Assembly (NCBI RefSeq): GCF_028679125.1
Contig: NZ_JAJRCG010000001.1
Coordinates: 124,001 to 188,000 of the forward strand
Reading direction: 5' to 3'
DNA length: 64,000 nucleotides
From: Methanoregula sp.
GTDB taxonomy: Archaea; Halobacteriota; Methanomicrobia; Methanomicrobiales; Methanospirillaceae
Below, piece by piece: positions 1-8,409 of this stretch. The notes beneath the pieces were generated by a model, which was not told the origin of the DNA, ran no database searches, and saw only the letters and a program-made list of their open reading frames with translations. The translations under genes and the position numbers were made by a program. Within the stretch, counting starts at the first letter, position 1; every line of letters starts with the position of its first letter.

Positions 1-294
1 ACCACAGGGTTTATAAGAGTAAGGGGAGGCAAAGGTGGTGTCAAATCCTGAAAGAATGAGGCACGAAAAAATTTGTCAAAATTTTCGAGTTGCGGTCCCG
101 AACTATGAGAATGGAGTAGGGGGATTTAGTAAATTTTGAGAGGGGTAAAAAAAATCTCGTTTCGAGAAACGATAATTTCGATTTTAACCTATCGTTTTTA
201 TGTGAGGCTATTTAGGTTAACAAAAATCTCCAAAAAATTTACATAATTTTATGTATTGTTATTTTAAAAGGTAGTCAACTGGAGTTCTTCTTTC
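1..294. other. A+T-rich non-coding lead-in with two inverted repeats
   Basis: No gene is visible. The stretch holds two overlapping inverted repeats: arms CGTTTC at 158-163 with GAAACG at 166-171, and ACGATA at 169-174 with TATCGT at 190-195. The second is followed by a short T run, so it could be a terminator for an off-window gene or an operator for the ATPase gene that starts at 295. Base composition is much more A+T rich than the rest of the window and continues so through 2052. Confidence 0.4.
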
Positions 295-1452
295 ATGAAA
301 GTAATTCGTTTGAAAGCGAAAAATTGGAGAAATTTTCAGGATGTTGATATCTCTCTTCAAGATATCACATTTTTAATAGGTCCAAATGCATCTGGCAAAT
401 CCAATTTTATTGATATTTTTAGATTTTTACATGATATTGTCGTAATTGGCCTTCAAAAAGCTATTACCACTCGTGGGGGAATGTCCAAAATTCGTTGTTT
501 GTCCGCGAGAAGATATCCAGATATTGAGATTGAAATCCATTTAGGGGAACGATATGACCAATCACCAACGTGGATTTATTCTCTACGGATCATGCAAGAA
601 GGCCGCAGAAAACATCAACATTTGGTGCGTTCAGAAGTTATTGTTAAAGAGGGAAAGCGGATTTTAAACCGACCTGATGATAAAGATAAATCAGATCGAG
701 AAAAATTATCGCGGACGCATCTCGAACAAATGCAAGTTAATGATGCGTTTCGTCCAATTTTCCAATATTTTGAGACATTTAAGTACTTTCATGTAATCCC
801 TCAATTAATTCGAAATCCTCAAGCATTCTCCGGCCCGGGAATTCCTGAAGATCCATATGGGCAACATTTTCTTGAATATTTGGCGAAAACAAATCCGAAA
901 TTAAGGAAAAATCGTTTAGATAAGATTCAGGATGCTCTACGAATTGCTGTTCCAAGATTACAAGAATTATCTTTTGTAAAAGATGAACTTGGCTTTCCAC
1001 ATTTAGAAGCTCATTATGATCATTGGCGGCCTAAAGCGGGAAAACAAAGAGAGGATCAATTTTCTGATGGCACCTTAAGGCTTATTGGACTCTTGTGGTC
1101 AATTTTAGATACGAGGGATTCTTTACTATTGCTTGAGGAACCTGAATTATCATTAAATTCTGGAATTATTCAAAATTTAGTTCCAATTATATATGAAATT
1201 CAAAAGAAAAAAACAAAACCTAGCCAAGTGGTAGTCAGTTCGCATAGTTGGGAATTATTATCATATTCCGGAATTCGAGGGGATGAAATTATTATTTTTA
1301 ATCCCACGCATGAAGGAACGGATATAAAATTAGCATCTGATATTAGAGAAATTCGGAAATTATTACAAAGTGGAATGCTTCCGGCAGATGCCATTTTCCC
1401 TGTAATATCTCCAAAAAATATTGGGACACAATTAACGTTATTGGAGTTTTGA
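295..1452 (+). CDS. AAA/OLD-like ATPase, first gene of a putative two-gene defence module
   Basis: A 385-residue ABC/SMC-type ATPase of the AAA_15/AAA_21 class that includes OLD, RloA, AbiL and PARIS AriA proteins. It shows a Walker A GPNASGKSN at residues 29-37, a signature-like SDGTLR near 258, a Walker B LLLLEEPELSL near 278 and a switch SSHSW near 315. The start ATG has GGAG 10 bases upstream. Its stop is followed with no gap by the next ATG, so the two genes are surely co-translated. The pair is A+T rich, unlike the neighbouring genes, which indicates recent transfer. Known relatives act as sensors that release or activate a partner effector on phage attack; that role is inferred from family and gene pairing. 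Plain DNA repair (RecF-like) is less likely because of the partner gene. Confidence 0.8.
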   Translation: MKVIRLKAKNWRNFQDVDISLQDITFLIGPNASGKSNFIDIFRFLHDIVVIGLQKAITTRGGMSKIRCLSARRYPDIEIEIHLGERYDQSPTWIYSLRIMQEGRRKHQHLVRSEVIVKEGKRILNRPDDKDKSDREKLSRTHLEQMQVNDAFRPIFQYFETFKYFHVIPQLIRNPQAFSGPGIPEDPYGQHFLEYLAKTNPKLRKNRLDKIQDALRIAVPRLQELSFVKDELGFPHLEAHYDHWRPKAGKQREDQFSDGTLRLIGLLWSILDTRDSLLLLEEPELSLNSGIIQNLVPIIYEIQKKKTKPSQVVVSSHSWELLSYSGIRGDEIIIFNPTHEGTDIKLASDIREIRKLLQSGMLPADAIFPVISPKNIGTQLTLLEF

Positions 1453-2052
1453 ATGGAAAAAATTCCAATTAATATTGTTTGTGAAGATGATTGTTCCGAG
1501 GCAACAATAAAAAAAATTATTGCTATGCGATCTGATTTGGAAATAGGTACAATTTACAAAAAAAGAGGAAGAAACTACATTCAAGAAAATATCAATTTCT
1601 TCAATGAAGTTGCTGAAGTCACACCATATATTGTGTTCTCAGATTTAGATTTCGATACATGTGCTCCAAATTTAATAAGAACATGGCTGAGAAAAGAGAA
1701 ACATAATAATCTTCTTTTTCGCATTGCAGTACCCGAAGTAGAAGCTTGGTTAATTGCCGATACCCAAAATTTTTCAAGATATTTTGAAGTACCAAAACAA
1801 GAAATTCGACAAGATGTTGAATTGTTATATGATGCAAAAAAATATCTTTTTCATATCATCGGAAAACATTGCAAAAAAGACATTCAAACTGATATTTTGC
1901 CGAAAGGAACGTCAACTGTCGGAAAAGGGTATAACAAACGTATGTTAATTTATATTTCGCGATATTGGAATCCGATGAAAGCAAAAGAAAATTCAGATAG
2001 TTTGGATCGTTGTATTAACAGGGTTTTAGAATTCTCACCTTCAATTGAATAA
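1453..2052 (+). CDS. TOPRIM/DUF4276-like partner of the OLD-like ATPase
   Basis: A 199-residue protein starting directly after the stop codon of the ATPase gene. It has an N-terminal strand ending in VCEDDCSE (residues 9-16), a DLDFD motif at 64-68 and EVEAWLIAD at 95-103. An acidic residue after the first strand plus a DxD motif is the TOPRIM pattern, and the EVEAWL stretch resembles DUF4276/RloB-type proteins found next to AAA_21 ATPases. By analogy with RloAB, AbiL and PARIS it would be the effector (nuclease or toxin) held or triggered by the ATPase. Codon use is A+T rich like its partner. The family name is from motif recognition, not a search; the catalytic role is inferred. Confidence 0.65.
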   Translation: MEKIPINIVCEDDCSEATIKKIIAMRSDLEIGTIYKKRGRNYIQENINFFNEVAEVTPYIVFSDLDFDTCAPNLIRTWLRKEKHNNLLFRIAVPEVEAWLIADTQNFSRYFEVPKQEIRQDVELLYDAKKYLFHIIGKHCKKDIQTDILPKGTSTVGKGYNKRMLIYISRYWNPMKAKENSDSLDRCINRVLEFSPSIE

Positions 2053-2096
2053 GGGTATCCCCCAATCGCCCCCCATTCTCTCAATAAGTGGATCAA

Positions 2097-2459
2097 CTAT
2101 CTTAGATTAAACCCCGGTCCATACCCCATCTCACTCATCACCCGCCCCGTCACCTTCAACACCGGCTCCCCGGTCTCAGCAACCGTCTCCTTCTTGATAG
2201 CGATCCACTCTTCGTCCGCGAGAAATGCCTTCCACTGGCGATCCATTGTCGCGACATCAGGCCAGCGCAGGATATAGATGAACTCAAAGTCCACAACCGA
2301 CGTACTTTCCCAGAGCGCAACAAACTCGAAACCGTACCGCTTCATGATCCGCATTGCGTGGTTCCTGAACCGGTTATGGAAGACCTCCTTCTTGTCGGGC
2401 GCGACCTCATAGATACGAATCTGGTAGACACCACGGGAATTGTTCTGCTCGTTCGTCAT
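2097..2459 (-). CDS. NIPSNAP family protein
   Basis: A 120-residue protein of the NIPSNAP family (dimeric alpha/beta-barrel fold). The segment YQIRIYEVAPDKKEVF, the later FEFVALWES and the YILRWPD motif with following tryptophan are the usual family landmarks. The start at 2459 is chosen because GGAG lies 8 bases upstream; an ATG nine codons earlier (2486) has no such site. The gene converges on the defence pair and has ordinary base composition, so it marks the edge of the A+T-rich insert. Family members are small cytosolic proteins of poorly defined role, some related to monooxygenase-like barrels; no catalytic function can be assigned here. Confidence 0.8.
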   Translation of the reverse strand: MTNEQNNSRGVYQIRIYEVAPDKKEVFHNRFRNHAMRIMKRYGFEFVALWESTSVVDFEFIYILRWPDVATMDRQWKAFLADEEWIAIKKETVAETGEPVLKVTGRVMSEMGYGPGFNLR

Positions 2460-2544
2460 GATTTGTACTCCAGTATCACGCTGCAAAAGATTCTCAAAAG
2501 GGATAGCAGTGCAACGATGATGTATCTTATCGTGTGATGGCGGA

Positions 2545-3000
2545 CCCCCCCTCCCGTACGTGGGGGGGGGGTCTCCCGGATACCCCCCGGCTCAAAAACG
2601 CCCCGCCTCAGCAGATGTACAGACGGCAGACCCGGCTCTACCGGTGATTTCCCGGAACCCCCCGGCCCCTGATCGAAGGGGGGTCTGGTGCATACCCCCC
2701 CACCCCCATGCAGGGGGGGTCTGATCGATTTGAAAAAAAGTGGAGGGGGGGTATGCCGGACACCCCCCTCCTCAAAAATGGGAACTGTGCATTATTGCAC
2801 ACGGATTTTTCAGGCCCGTGTATCCAAGGTCCGGGGGAGCGGTCGTTTCGAAGGCTTCCCAGAAATGATCACGGGGGGTCTGATCCGGCCGGAGGGGGGG
2901 AGGGGTATGCCGGATACCTCCCCCCCATGGGGGTGGGGGGGTCTGATCGATTTGAAAATAAAAGGGAGGGGGGGTATGCTGGATACCCCCCTGCATGCCA
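2545..3000. repeat. Poly-G/poly-C dispersed repeat, cluster A
   Basis: This non-coding stretch is packed with runs of 6-10 G or C. The recurring pieces are a hairpin core (a C run, the spacer ATGCA, a G run, then TCT), a linker beginning GATTTGAAAA, a second G run followed by TATGC, and a C run often followed by TCCTCAAAAATGG. About four imperfect copies are present (about 2560, 2671-2790, 2873-2930 and 2925-2990). A segment of about 50 bp starting at 2671 recurs almost exactly at 17136, and the hairpin core recurs again near 62045. The open frames through it are artefacts of repetitive sequence. Confidence 0.85.
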
Positions 3001-3067
3001 GCTCCCGGCATCGCCGTTCCATATCGCAGCCCGGATCCCCGCACGCGTACCTGAACGTCCGGGTACC

Positions 3068-3586
3068 TCAGATCGGGACACCCAGGCGCTGCTGACTGCA
3101 TTCCTCGACAGTATCGGTCATGGTATTGTAGGACAAATTCCTGTTGTATGCGTCCCGTACCAGAGGAATTCTCTTGTTCTCTCTTGCATATCCCGCACTG
3201 GTAGCGTCATCTTTTGTCGCTTTGAGGATGTTATACTTGTAGTTCACCGCACACACCCCTTTCGGGTCCGGAGTATTCTGCATGCAGGTGGTAAACGCCA
3301 GCTGGGTGGTTACATCGGAGATAACAGGGGTAGCAGCCAAACATACATTAGCCGCATTGAAAAATGCCGTGTCCGCAATTGCCGCCGTGTCCGGTTCCGG
3401 GGCTGGTGCGGATGTCGGCAGGGGGGTAACTGCGGGGGTCGGCGTTGGAGTATACGTGACCGCCTGAGTGTTTTCAACCTGACCAACCGGACCAACCGGC
3501 GTGTTACTGGTACTCGTACAACCACTTATAGCCGTCATCAGGACGACAACTGCCATCATTACCATGAGAACCGATGAACCTTTCAT
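3068..3586 (-). CDS. Predicted lipoprotein, function unknown
   Basis: A 172-residue secreted protein. Residues 1-23 form a lipoprotein signal with lipobox ISGC, so the mature protein should be lipid-anchored outside the membrane. A Pro/Thr-rich linker follows (repeated TPTP and PAPEP, about residues 40-66), then a globular part of about 100 residues with five cysteines that may form disulfides. I recognise no family. It reads away from cluster A repeats and lies at the left end of the island of secreted proteins; similar Pro/Thr-linker lipoproteins occur at 24164 and 25162. Confidence 0.7.
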   Translation of the reverse strand: MKGSSVLMVMMAVVVLMTAISGCTSTSNTPVGPVGQVENTQAVTYTPTPTPAVTPLPTSAPAPEPDTAAIADTAFFNAANVCLAATPVISDVTTQLAFTTCMQNTPDPKGVCAVNYKYNILKATKDDATSAGYARENKRIPLVRDAYNRNLSYNTMTDTVEECSQQRLGVPI

Positions 3587-3659
3587 GTTCCTTTAGATCG
3601 ACTGGGGGACGATAAACTCTTGGATTGGGGACCCGCTGCACACACGGTCTCACTCTCCT

Positions 3660-3883
3660 CTGGTATCCAACGTCCCGACCGTGCTGACCTTCGTTGTCGC
3701 GCTGATCATCTCAACGGTTATCATTTACTACGTTGCAAAATTCTTCGGTGCAAAGGACAGTCTGACCACGGCCGTCCTCGCTGCACTGATCGGCACCGCT
3801 GTGTACACGATCTTTTATTACGTGCTGGGCCAGGGGCTGCTGCCGGTATTGCAGAAACTGTACACGATCGGCTGGCTTCGGGC
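3660..3883 (+). pseudogene. Relic of the small membrane protein found intact at 11878-12198
   Basis: The sequence matches the N-terminal two thirds of the membrane protein gene at 11878 almost base for base. Three lesions make it a relic. The start ATG is replaced by CTG at 3660. An in-frame deletion of 30 bases removes the middle of the second hydrophobic stretch (the segment equivalent to 12065-12094). The match stops abruptly after the codons for GWLRA at 3883, where it runs into the 3' end of the convergent surface-protein gene. Relic and intact copy lie in the same orientation on either side of the 3.9-11.5 kb cluster. Confidence 0.8.
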
Positions 3884-3903
3884 CAAAAAAGAGTATTTCC
3901 CTT

Positions 3904-5427
3904 TTAGAAAACTCCTGACAGGAAACCCCAGACCTGGTCTATCAGGTTGGCGGATGCTGTAGTTTTTGTGTTCTGTCCGCTGGTCAACGGGTTCGGTGTT
4001 TCCGAAACCAGGTTCGATTGTACGGGTACGGTATCACCGGATCCGGCCGGGTTAACGGTTGAGGGGAAGATCACGATCGTGTCATCGACAGCCGGATCTT
4101 CGAATACCTGGACAAGCGCTTCGTAGGCATCGTTGCCCTGCAGGCTCCCGGCCCCGCGAATCTTGAATACGCGTGTACCATCTGCATTGGTGTTGTCCTT
4201 GAGCATCCGGTTCAGGACCCAGCCGTCCGCTGTGTTTCCTGCGGTATTGTTGGCCAGGTAAATATCAAAGACATTGTTCAGCATCGGGTGCTGGACGACA
4301 ACATGGAATTTGCCATCTTCCAGTCCGGTCGTTGCCCTGTCGAGATCCAGGGAATAGGATCCGGCGGGATTCGGGTGGACAATTACCTGGTCTGCGTAAC
4401 CCGCCATGCCGGAACCCGGCGCACCAATGATCCAGATGGCCACACCGGGACCCGGGTTGCCTTTTGCGGTACCGGAGATCGTGATCGTGTTTCCCTTCAT
4501 GACAACCGAGAGTGTCGAGAGATTGCCCTCCGGGGACTCGATGTTCGCCGGCCTCGCCATGATGAAGGAGACCCTGGCGTACTGCGTGTCGTTTATATGA
4601 GGGAGATCCCGGGGCGAACCGGCTGCAAACACCTCGAACATGCCGGCATCAATGAGGGCCTTCTGGCTGTTCCATGTATATGACCATTGGTGATCCGCAC
4701 CGACACTGGCTGCCAGGAACGTGGATGCATTGTTGTCGATAACGGGGGAGTTGCCCGGATGTGTACTCTGGATCTGTGCTCCCTTCGCGTCCAGGTTGGG
4801 CCCGGTGATAAAGAGATACGTTGTACCGGAACCGGTGTTGGTGCCGGAGAACGTGACCGTATCTCCTATGGAATACCTCCCGCTTTTAGGCTGGGTTATG
4901 GTTACGGATGCATTGCTTCCGGTTCCTGCCGGGTTCCCACTGGTGGATGTGTCCATGGCGGCCACTTGAGCGTTTGCCGGTCTTTTCATGATGAAGGTAA
5001 CCGTATCGAAACGCGTACTGTTGACATGCGGTAAATCCCGTGGTGTACTGGCTGCATAGACCGTGTACACTCCGGCATCGATGAGCACGTTCTTCGTATT
5101 CCATTCCCAGGACCATGTGTTACCTAGAGAACCCCTGATGGCGAGGAACGTGGATACATTGCCATCAGTAACGGGAGAATCGTGCGGATTGGTACTCTGG
5201 ATCTCTGATCCTTTCGTGTTCAGGTTGGGCCCGGTAATAAAGAGGTACGTTGTACCGGAAGCGTTGTTGGTACCGGAGAACGTGAGTGTATCTCCGATAG
5301 AATAAGCCCCCTCGTTGGGCTGGACGATTGTTACGGATCCTCCGTCTCCGGTGGATCCCGCGACCGGGATTATCGCAGCCAGGATCGACAGGCATACTGC
5401 GAAAAGTACAAACAGGTTTTTCTTCAT
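3904..5427 (-). CDS. Secreted surface protein with two DUF3821-like repeats and a GNPGPG domain
   Basis: A 507-residue secreted protein. The start at 5427 gives a clean signal peptide (residues 1-24); upstream in-frame codons are ignored. Two repeats of about 118 residues follow (30-148 and 173-291), each with YSIGDT.TFSGTN, TTYLFITGPNL, a W-rich strand, a tyrosine/phenylalanine-rich strand and PRDLPH. They resemble the Methanomicrobiales DUF3821 domain (family name from memory). A third domain at 307-457 is marked by GNPGPG, VVVQHPM and LQGNDAYEAL. There is no C-terminal membrane anchor. The third domain and one repeat recur in the receptor kinase at 9312 and the protein at 5657. Its promoter carries tandem palindromes (5493-5528), the same layout as the 5657 gene, implying shared control. 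Ligand or function unknown. Confidence 0.8.
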   Translation of the reverse strand: MKKNLFVLFAVCLSILAAIIPVAGSTGDGGSVTIVQPNEGAYSIGDTLTFSGTNNASGTTYLFITGPNLNTKGSEIQSTNPHDSPVTDGNVSTFLAIRGSLGNTWSWEWNTKNVLIDAGVYTVYAASTPRDLPHVNSTRFDTVTFIMKRPANAQVAAMDTSTSGNPAGTGSNASVTITQPKSGRYSIGDTVTFSGTNTGSGTTYLFITGPNLDAKGAQIQSTHPGNSPVIDNNASTFLAASVGADHQWSYTWNSQKALIDAGMFEVFAAGSPRDLPHINDTQYARVSFIMARPANIESPEGNLSTLSVVMKGNTITISGTAKGNPGPGVAIWIIGAPGSGMAGYADQVIVHPNPAGSYSLDLDRATTGLEDGKFHVVVQHPMLNNVFDIYLANNTAGNTADGWVLNRMLKDNTNADGTRVFKIRGAGSLQGNDAYEALVQVFEDPAVDDTIVIFPSTVNPAGSGDTVPVQSNLVSETPNPLTSGQNTKTTASANLIDQVWGFLSGVF

Positions 5428-5471
5428 AAGTATTCCCGGGATCGTTTTCTCCTGCAAGGTAATAAGCACCC

Positions 5472-5528
5472 AAAATATCCGGGGTTATGGGGTGAACCTC
5501 CCGGTTCAGCCCTGAAATGGCCGGTGCA
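5472..5528 (-). promoter_or_regulatory. TATA box with tandem palindromic sites upstream of the 3904-5427 gene
   Basis: Read on the minus strand, a TATA-like element lies at 5472-5480. Thirteen bases upstream of it is the perfect inverted repeat TGAACC-TCCC-GGTTCA (5493-5508), followed 20 bp further by a weaker copy at 5513-5528 (TGAAAT, GGCC, GGTGCA). The same two elements, with the same period and the same distance to TATA, stand before the paralogous gene at 8254. The position just upstream of the TATA box fits an activator site. Confidence 0.6.
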
Positions 5529-5656
5529 GCCGGAGAACAGGGTAAAAAGAGTGTATCCCTCGTTTTTCACAGGAGGAAGCATTTTTTAAAAAGAATCAGA
5601 TCTGGATATGCGGGACACTCCCTTCTCAGCCTTCGCGTCACGGAAAAAAGGCCCGA

Positions 5657-8254
5657 TCAGGTACGGTGGATGTAGTGCAACGACAGCAGGGTCCCGTTCT
5701 CTGAATCGACCCATCCCTCGGCCGGGTCGGGGTAATCCTGTGCCCGGATCGCGGTATCATCGAACCGGACATACCAGCCAAGCGGGATGACGCCGGGCGA
5801 TGGGAGGTACTGATCCTGGTTGTAGATATCCATCCACCGGAGGTCCGCAGATACGATCCTGAAACTGTCGGACGATTCCGGGTGGCATATCCTGGCATGC
5901 CGTTCAACAAGCGCTGTTGCTTCGTCACGGGAGATGGCCGGGGAAGATTGCGCTGCGACCGCATTCTCCGGAGTGTACCATGCCTTATAGTACCTGACGA
6001 CGTTACCGGTCCCCGGATCCACCGTAATGGTGATACCGTTATTGTTGCTGGGGACCCCCTGAATGATTCTCCGGTAATCAAAGAAGTAGGTGCCGTCATA
6101 ATCAGCCTGCGAATCGACCAGCGTTAAGGGGAGTCCGCCATTCCGTTCCCGGATCTCGTTCTCCGCAGCCCGCTGTGCAATCTCCATGGATACAGCGGCG
6201 AGACGGGGTACCTCCAGAGTACCCGTCCAGTACCGGGAAGGAACCTGGTACTCGGTAAGATCGCCGGTATTCGCATCGAGCGTGCCAAGGACAAGTTGCT
6301 GGTCGCCCTTACGCATGTCAAAATGCCACCAACGGGAGTTGACGGAGATATCGGAATAATCCATCACGATACGGTCGGGGGAATACTGCGGGAACGCGGA
6401 CCTGGCGATCTTTTCTGCCTGCTCTTTCGTTATCACTGCACCCTTCTTCGCAAAAGCGGAAGAGTAATTCCCCGCCGATACCGCAGTGAATACCGATGTA
6501 TTGTACCAGACGCACCCGATGATATCGCGGAAGTTTTCATTGTTAACCGGAGAGAAACCTGCAGGAATCACATTCAGACGGGAAAATCCTTCCATTGCCA
6601 TAGTTTCCCCGGCAGTTGTAACCTGATCGGCTGGAATTGCCTGGACGCCGGTCCCGGACAGGGCCGGTTGATCGGTCACCGGATTAATCCGGGCGGCAAG
6701 GATGAAATCGGATCCCGGGATGGGATTGCCGGCCGGATCGACCTCCGTCACCGTGAACAGCGTGACGTTTGCGGACGATGTTACGCGGGGTGCCGTTCCG
6801 TTCAGCGTTACTTTCAGCCATTCGCCGTTTGATGGCGGGTAGGACAACACCCATCCGCTGACACTCAATAATCGGCCGGCTGAATCCGGCTGGGGATTTT
6901 CAACGCCGTCAAGGACAAGAGAATACTCCCACCGGGGTTTCTCCAGGCCGGTTGACATCTGCAGAACGTCCGCCGAAGGGAAGGTCTCGTTACCGGTCTC
7001 CGAAAAGTTCACCCTGAACGAGACGGTTACCGGGATCCCGGATGCAAGGTCCCCCGTTGGATCGACCACGACCGAGTCCACTTCAAACGAGGATCCCGCC
7101 GCGGGTTCTGCATAGGGAAATTCATTCCGGGGCTGCGTGATTGCTGTTTCTCCCGTTTCTCCCGTGTCGTTTACGATCACCGGCCGGGACGTTTCCCCTG
7201 TTGTTACCCCGGCTGGAGTGACCGACGGTGAGGGAGCGATCGCAATAATATCATCGACATTCGGATCTTTGAACGCCTCGATGAGCGCCTTGTAGGCATT
7301 GTCACCCTGCAGGCCCCCGGGACCATACATCATGAAGATTTTTGAACCATTTGCATCGTTGTTCTCTTTGAGCATCCTGTTCCAGATCCAGGAGTTCATG
7401 CTATTTTCGTTGCCGTTGGTGTTGGGGGTGATATCAAAGACCTTGTTCTGCATCGGGTGCTGGACGACAACATGATAATTGCCGGCTTCTATCCGGCTGA
7501 TCGCATTGCTGTCGATGATGTAGGTGAAATAGTTCCCTGCCGGATCCGGGGAAACATATCCCCAGCCGGACCCGCCGCCCCCGTGTACCGGATCGGGATC
7601 CCACTCCGTGGTCCAGATCACGAGTTCGGGAGGCGGGTTGCCTTTTACCGTACCGGAGATCCTGATCCTGTCTCCCTCCCTGACAACAGAAGGCGGCGGG
7701 AGAATATCGTTATCCGAAATACTCTGCCGTTCCGGCCGGGTTATGATAATGGGTTCATTGCTGCCGGTCGATGCGATCATACCCGTCGGCATTCCCGTGT
7801 TTTCCGGCGAAAGTTTCAGGAACGATACCGTGTCGGAATTCGTTCTGTTGATATGGGCCAGATCCCGTGGCGCTCCGGCAGCATGGATCGTGAACGTACC
7901 GGGCCCGATGAGAACATTCCGGGTATCCCACGTGTATGACCACCGGTTATCTGGTCCGACAGGGACCGCCTGGAACGAAGATGCATCGCCATCGCTCACC
8001 GGAGACTGGTCCGGGTGCATGCTCTGGATCCGGGCACCGTTCATGTTCAGGCCGGGTCCGGTGATAAAGAGATACGTTGTACCGGAATCCGTATTTGTAC
8101 CGGAGAATGTGATGATATCTCCCCAGGTATACATCCCGCTTTGTGGCGCGGCGATTGTTACGGAGCCGCCATCTCCGGTTAATCCTGCTGCCGGACCAAT
8201 GACAGTCAGGAGAAACAGGCAGATGGCTGCAGGAACGAACAGGTTTTTTCTCAT
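5657..8254 (-). CDS. Secreted multidomain surface protein: DUF3821-like, GNPPPE, TFPsaD and PepSY-type domains
   Basis: An 865-residue exported protein. The start at 8254 is set by GAGGGGT immediately upstream and by a good signal peptide (residues 1-25). The order is: one DUF3821-like domain (about 30-148), a domain like the third domain of the 3904 gene (about 180-345, with GNPPPE, VVVQHPM and LQGDNAYKAL), and a module of about 140 residues containing TFPSAD, LVLDGVENP and LNGTAPRV that also occurs in the proteins at 14916 and 15913. The C-terminal region of about 280 residues has repeated elements such as ITKEQAEKIARSAF and SRDEATALVERHA, typical of PepSY/YcdB-type domains known as protease propeptides or inhibitors. 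No membrane anchor is visible. Promoter elements match those of the 3904 gene. Role unknown; a surface-bound protease-inhibitor-like or adhesion function is conceivable. Confidence 0.8.
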   Translation of the reverse strand: MRKNLFVPAAICLFLLTVIGPAAGLTGDGGSVTIAAPQSGMYTWGDIITFSGTNTDSGTTYLFITGPGLNMNGARIQSMHPDQSPVSDGDASSFQAVPVGPDNRWSYTWDTRNVLIGPGTFTIHAAGAPRDLAHINRTNSDTVSFLKLSPENTGMPTGMIASTGSNEPIIITRPERQSISDNDILPPPSVVREGDRIRISGTVKGNPPPELVIWTTEWDPDPVHGGGGSGWGYVSPDPAGNYFTYIIDSNAISRIEAGNYHVVVQHPMQNKVFDITPNTNGNENSMNSWIWNRMLKENNDANGSKIFMMYGPGGLQGDNAYKALIEAFKDPNVDDIIAIAPSPSVTPAGVTTGETSRPVIVNDTGETGETAITQPRNEFPYAEPAAGSSFEVDSVVVDPTGDLASGIPVTVSFRVNFSETGNETFPSADVLQMSTGLEKPRWEYSLVLDGVENPQPDSAGRLLSVSGWVLSYPPSNGEWLKVTLNGTAPRVTSSANVTLFTVTEVDPAGNPIPGSDFILAARINPVTDQPALSGTGVQAIPADQVTTAGETMAMEGFSRLNVIPAGFSPVNNENFRDIIGCVWYNTSVFTAVSAGNYSSAFAKKGAVITKEQAEKIARSAFPQYSPDRIVMDYSDISVNSRWWHFDMRKGDQQLVLGTLDANTGDLTEYQVPSRYWTGTLEVPRLAAVSMEIAQRAAENEIRERNGGLPLTLVDSQADYDGTYFFDYRRIIQGVPSNNNGITITVDPGTGNVVRYYKAWYTPENAVAAQSSPAISRDEATALVERHARICHPESSDSFRIVSADLRWMDIYNQDQYLPSPGVIPLGWYVRFDDTAIRAQDYPDPAEGWVDSENGTLLSLHYIHRT

Positions 8255-8297
8255 ACCCCTCACGGGATCTACTCTTTCCTGCAAGATAATAAGCGCC

Positions 8298-8376
8298 TCA
8301 TATAACCGGGGTTATGGGTTGAACTTCCCGGTTCAGCCCTGAACCGGCCGGTGCAACCCGGTAAAGAAGATATAAC
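8298..8376. promoter_or_regulatory. Divergent promoter region with tandem palindromic operators
   Basis: On the minus strand a TATA-like element GTTATATGAG lies at about 8299-8308 and serves the 5657-8254 gene. On the plus strand GATATAAC near 8369-8376 serves the FHA regulator. Between them sit two 16-bp palindromes with a 20-bp period: TGAAC-TTCCCG-GTTCA at 8320-8335 and TGAACC-GGCC-GGTGCA at 8340-8355. The first starts 12 bases upstream of the minus-strand TATA box, as in the paralogous promoter at 5472-5528. A dimeric winged-helix protein binding here could control both directions; the divergently encoded FHA-wHTH protein is the obvious candidate. Confidence 0.6.
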
Positions 8377-8409
8377 TCCGGAACGCATATGCTGAAAGAG
8401 GGAGTGGGT

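Noticed and set aside
2688-3101. Several overlapping open frames of 70-290 codons in both strands of the poly-G region
   Set aside because: They consist of the repeat translated in different frames (Gly, Pro and Arg runs), overlap each other and the lipoprotein gene antisense, and reappear wherever the repeat occurs.
4288-8342. Long plus-strand open frames opposite the surface-protein genes (for example 4288-4683 and 7608-8342)
   Set aside because: They are antisense shadows of the minus-strand genes, which have signal peptides, domain repeats and ribosome sites; the shadows have none.
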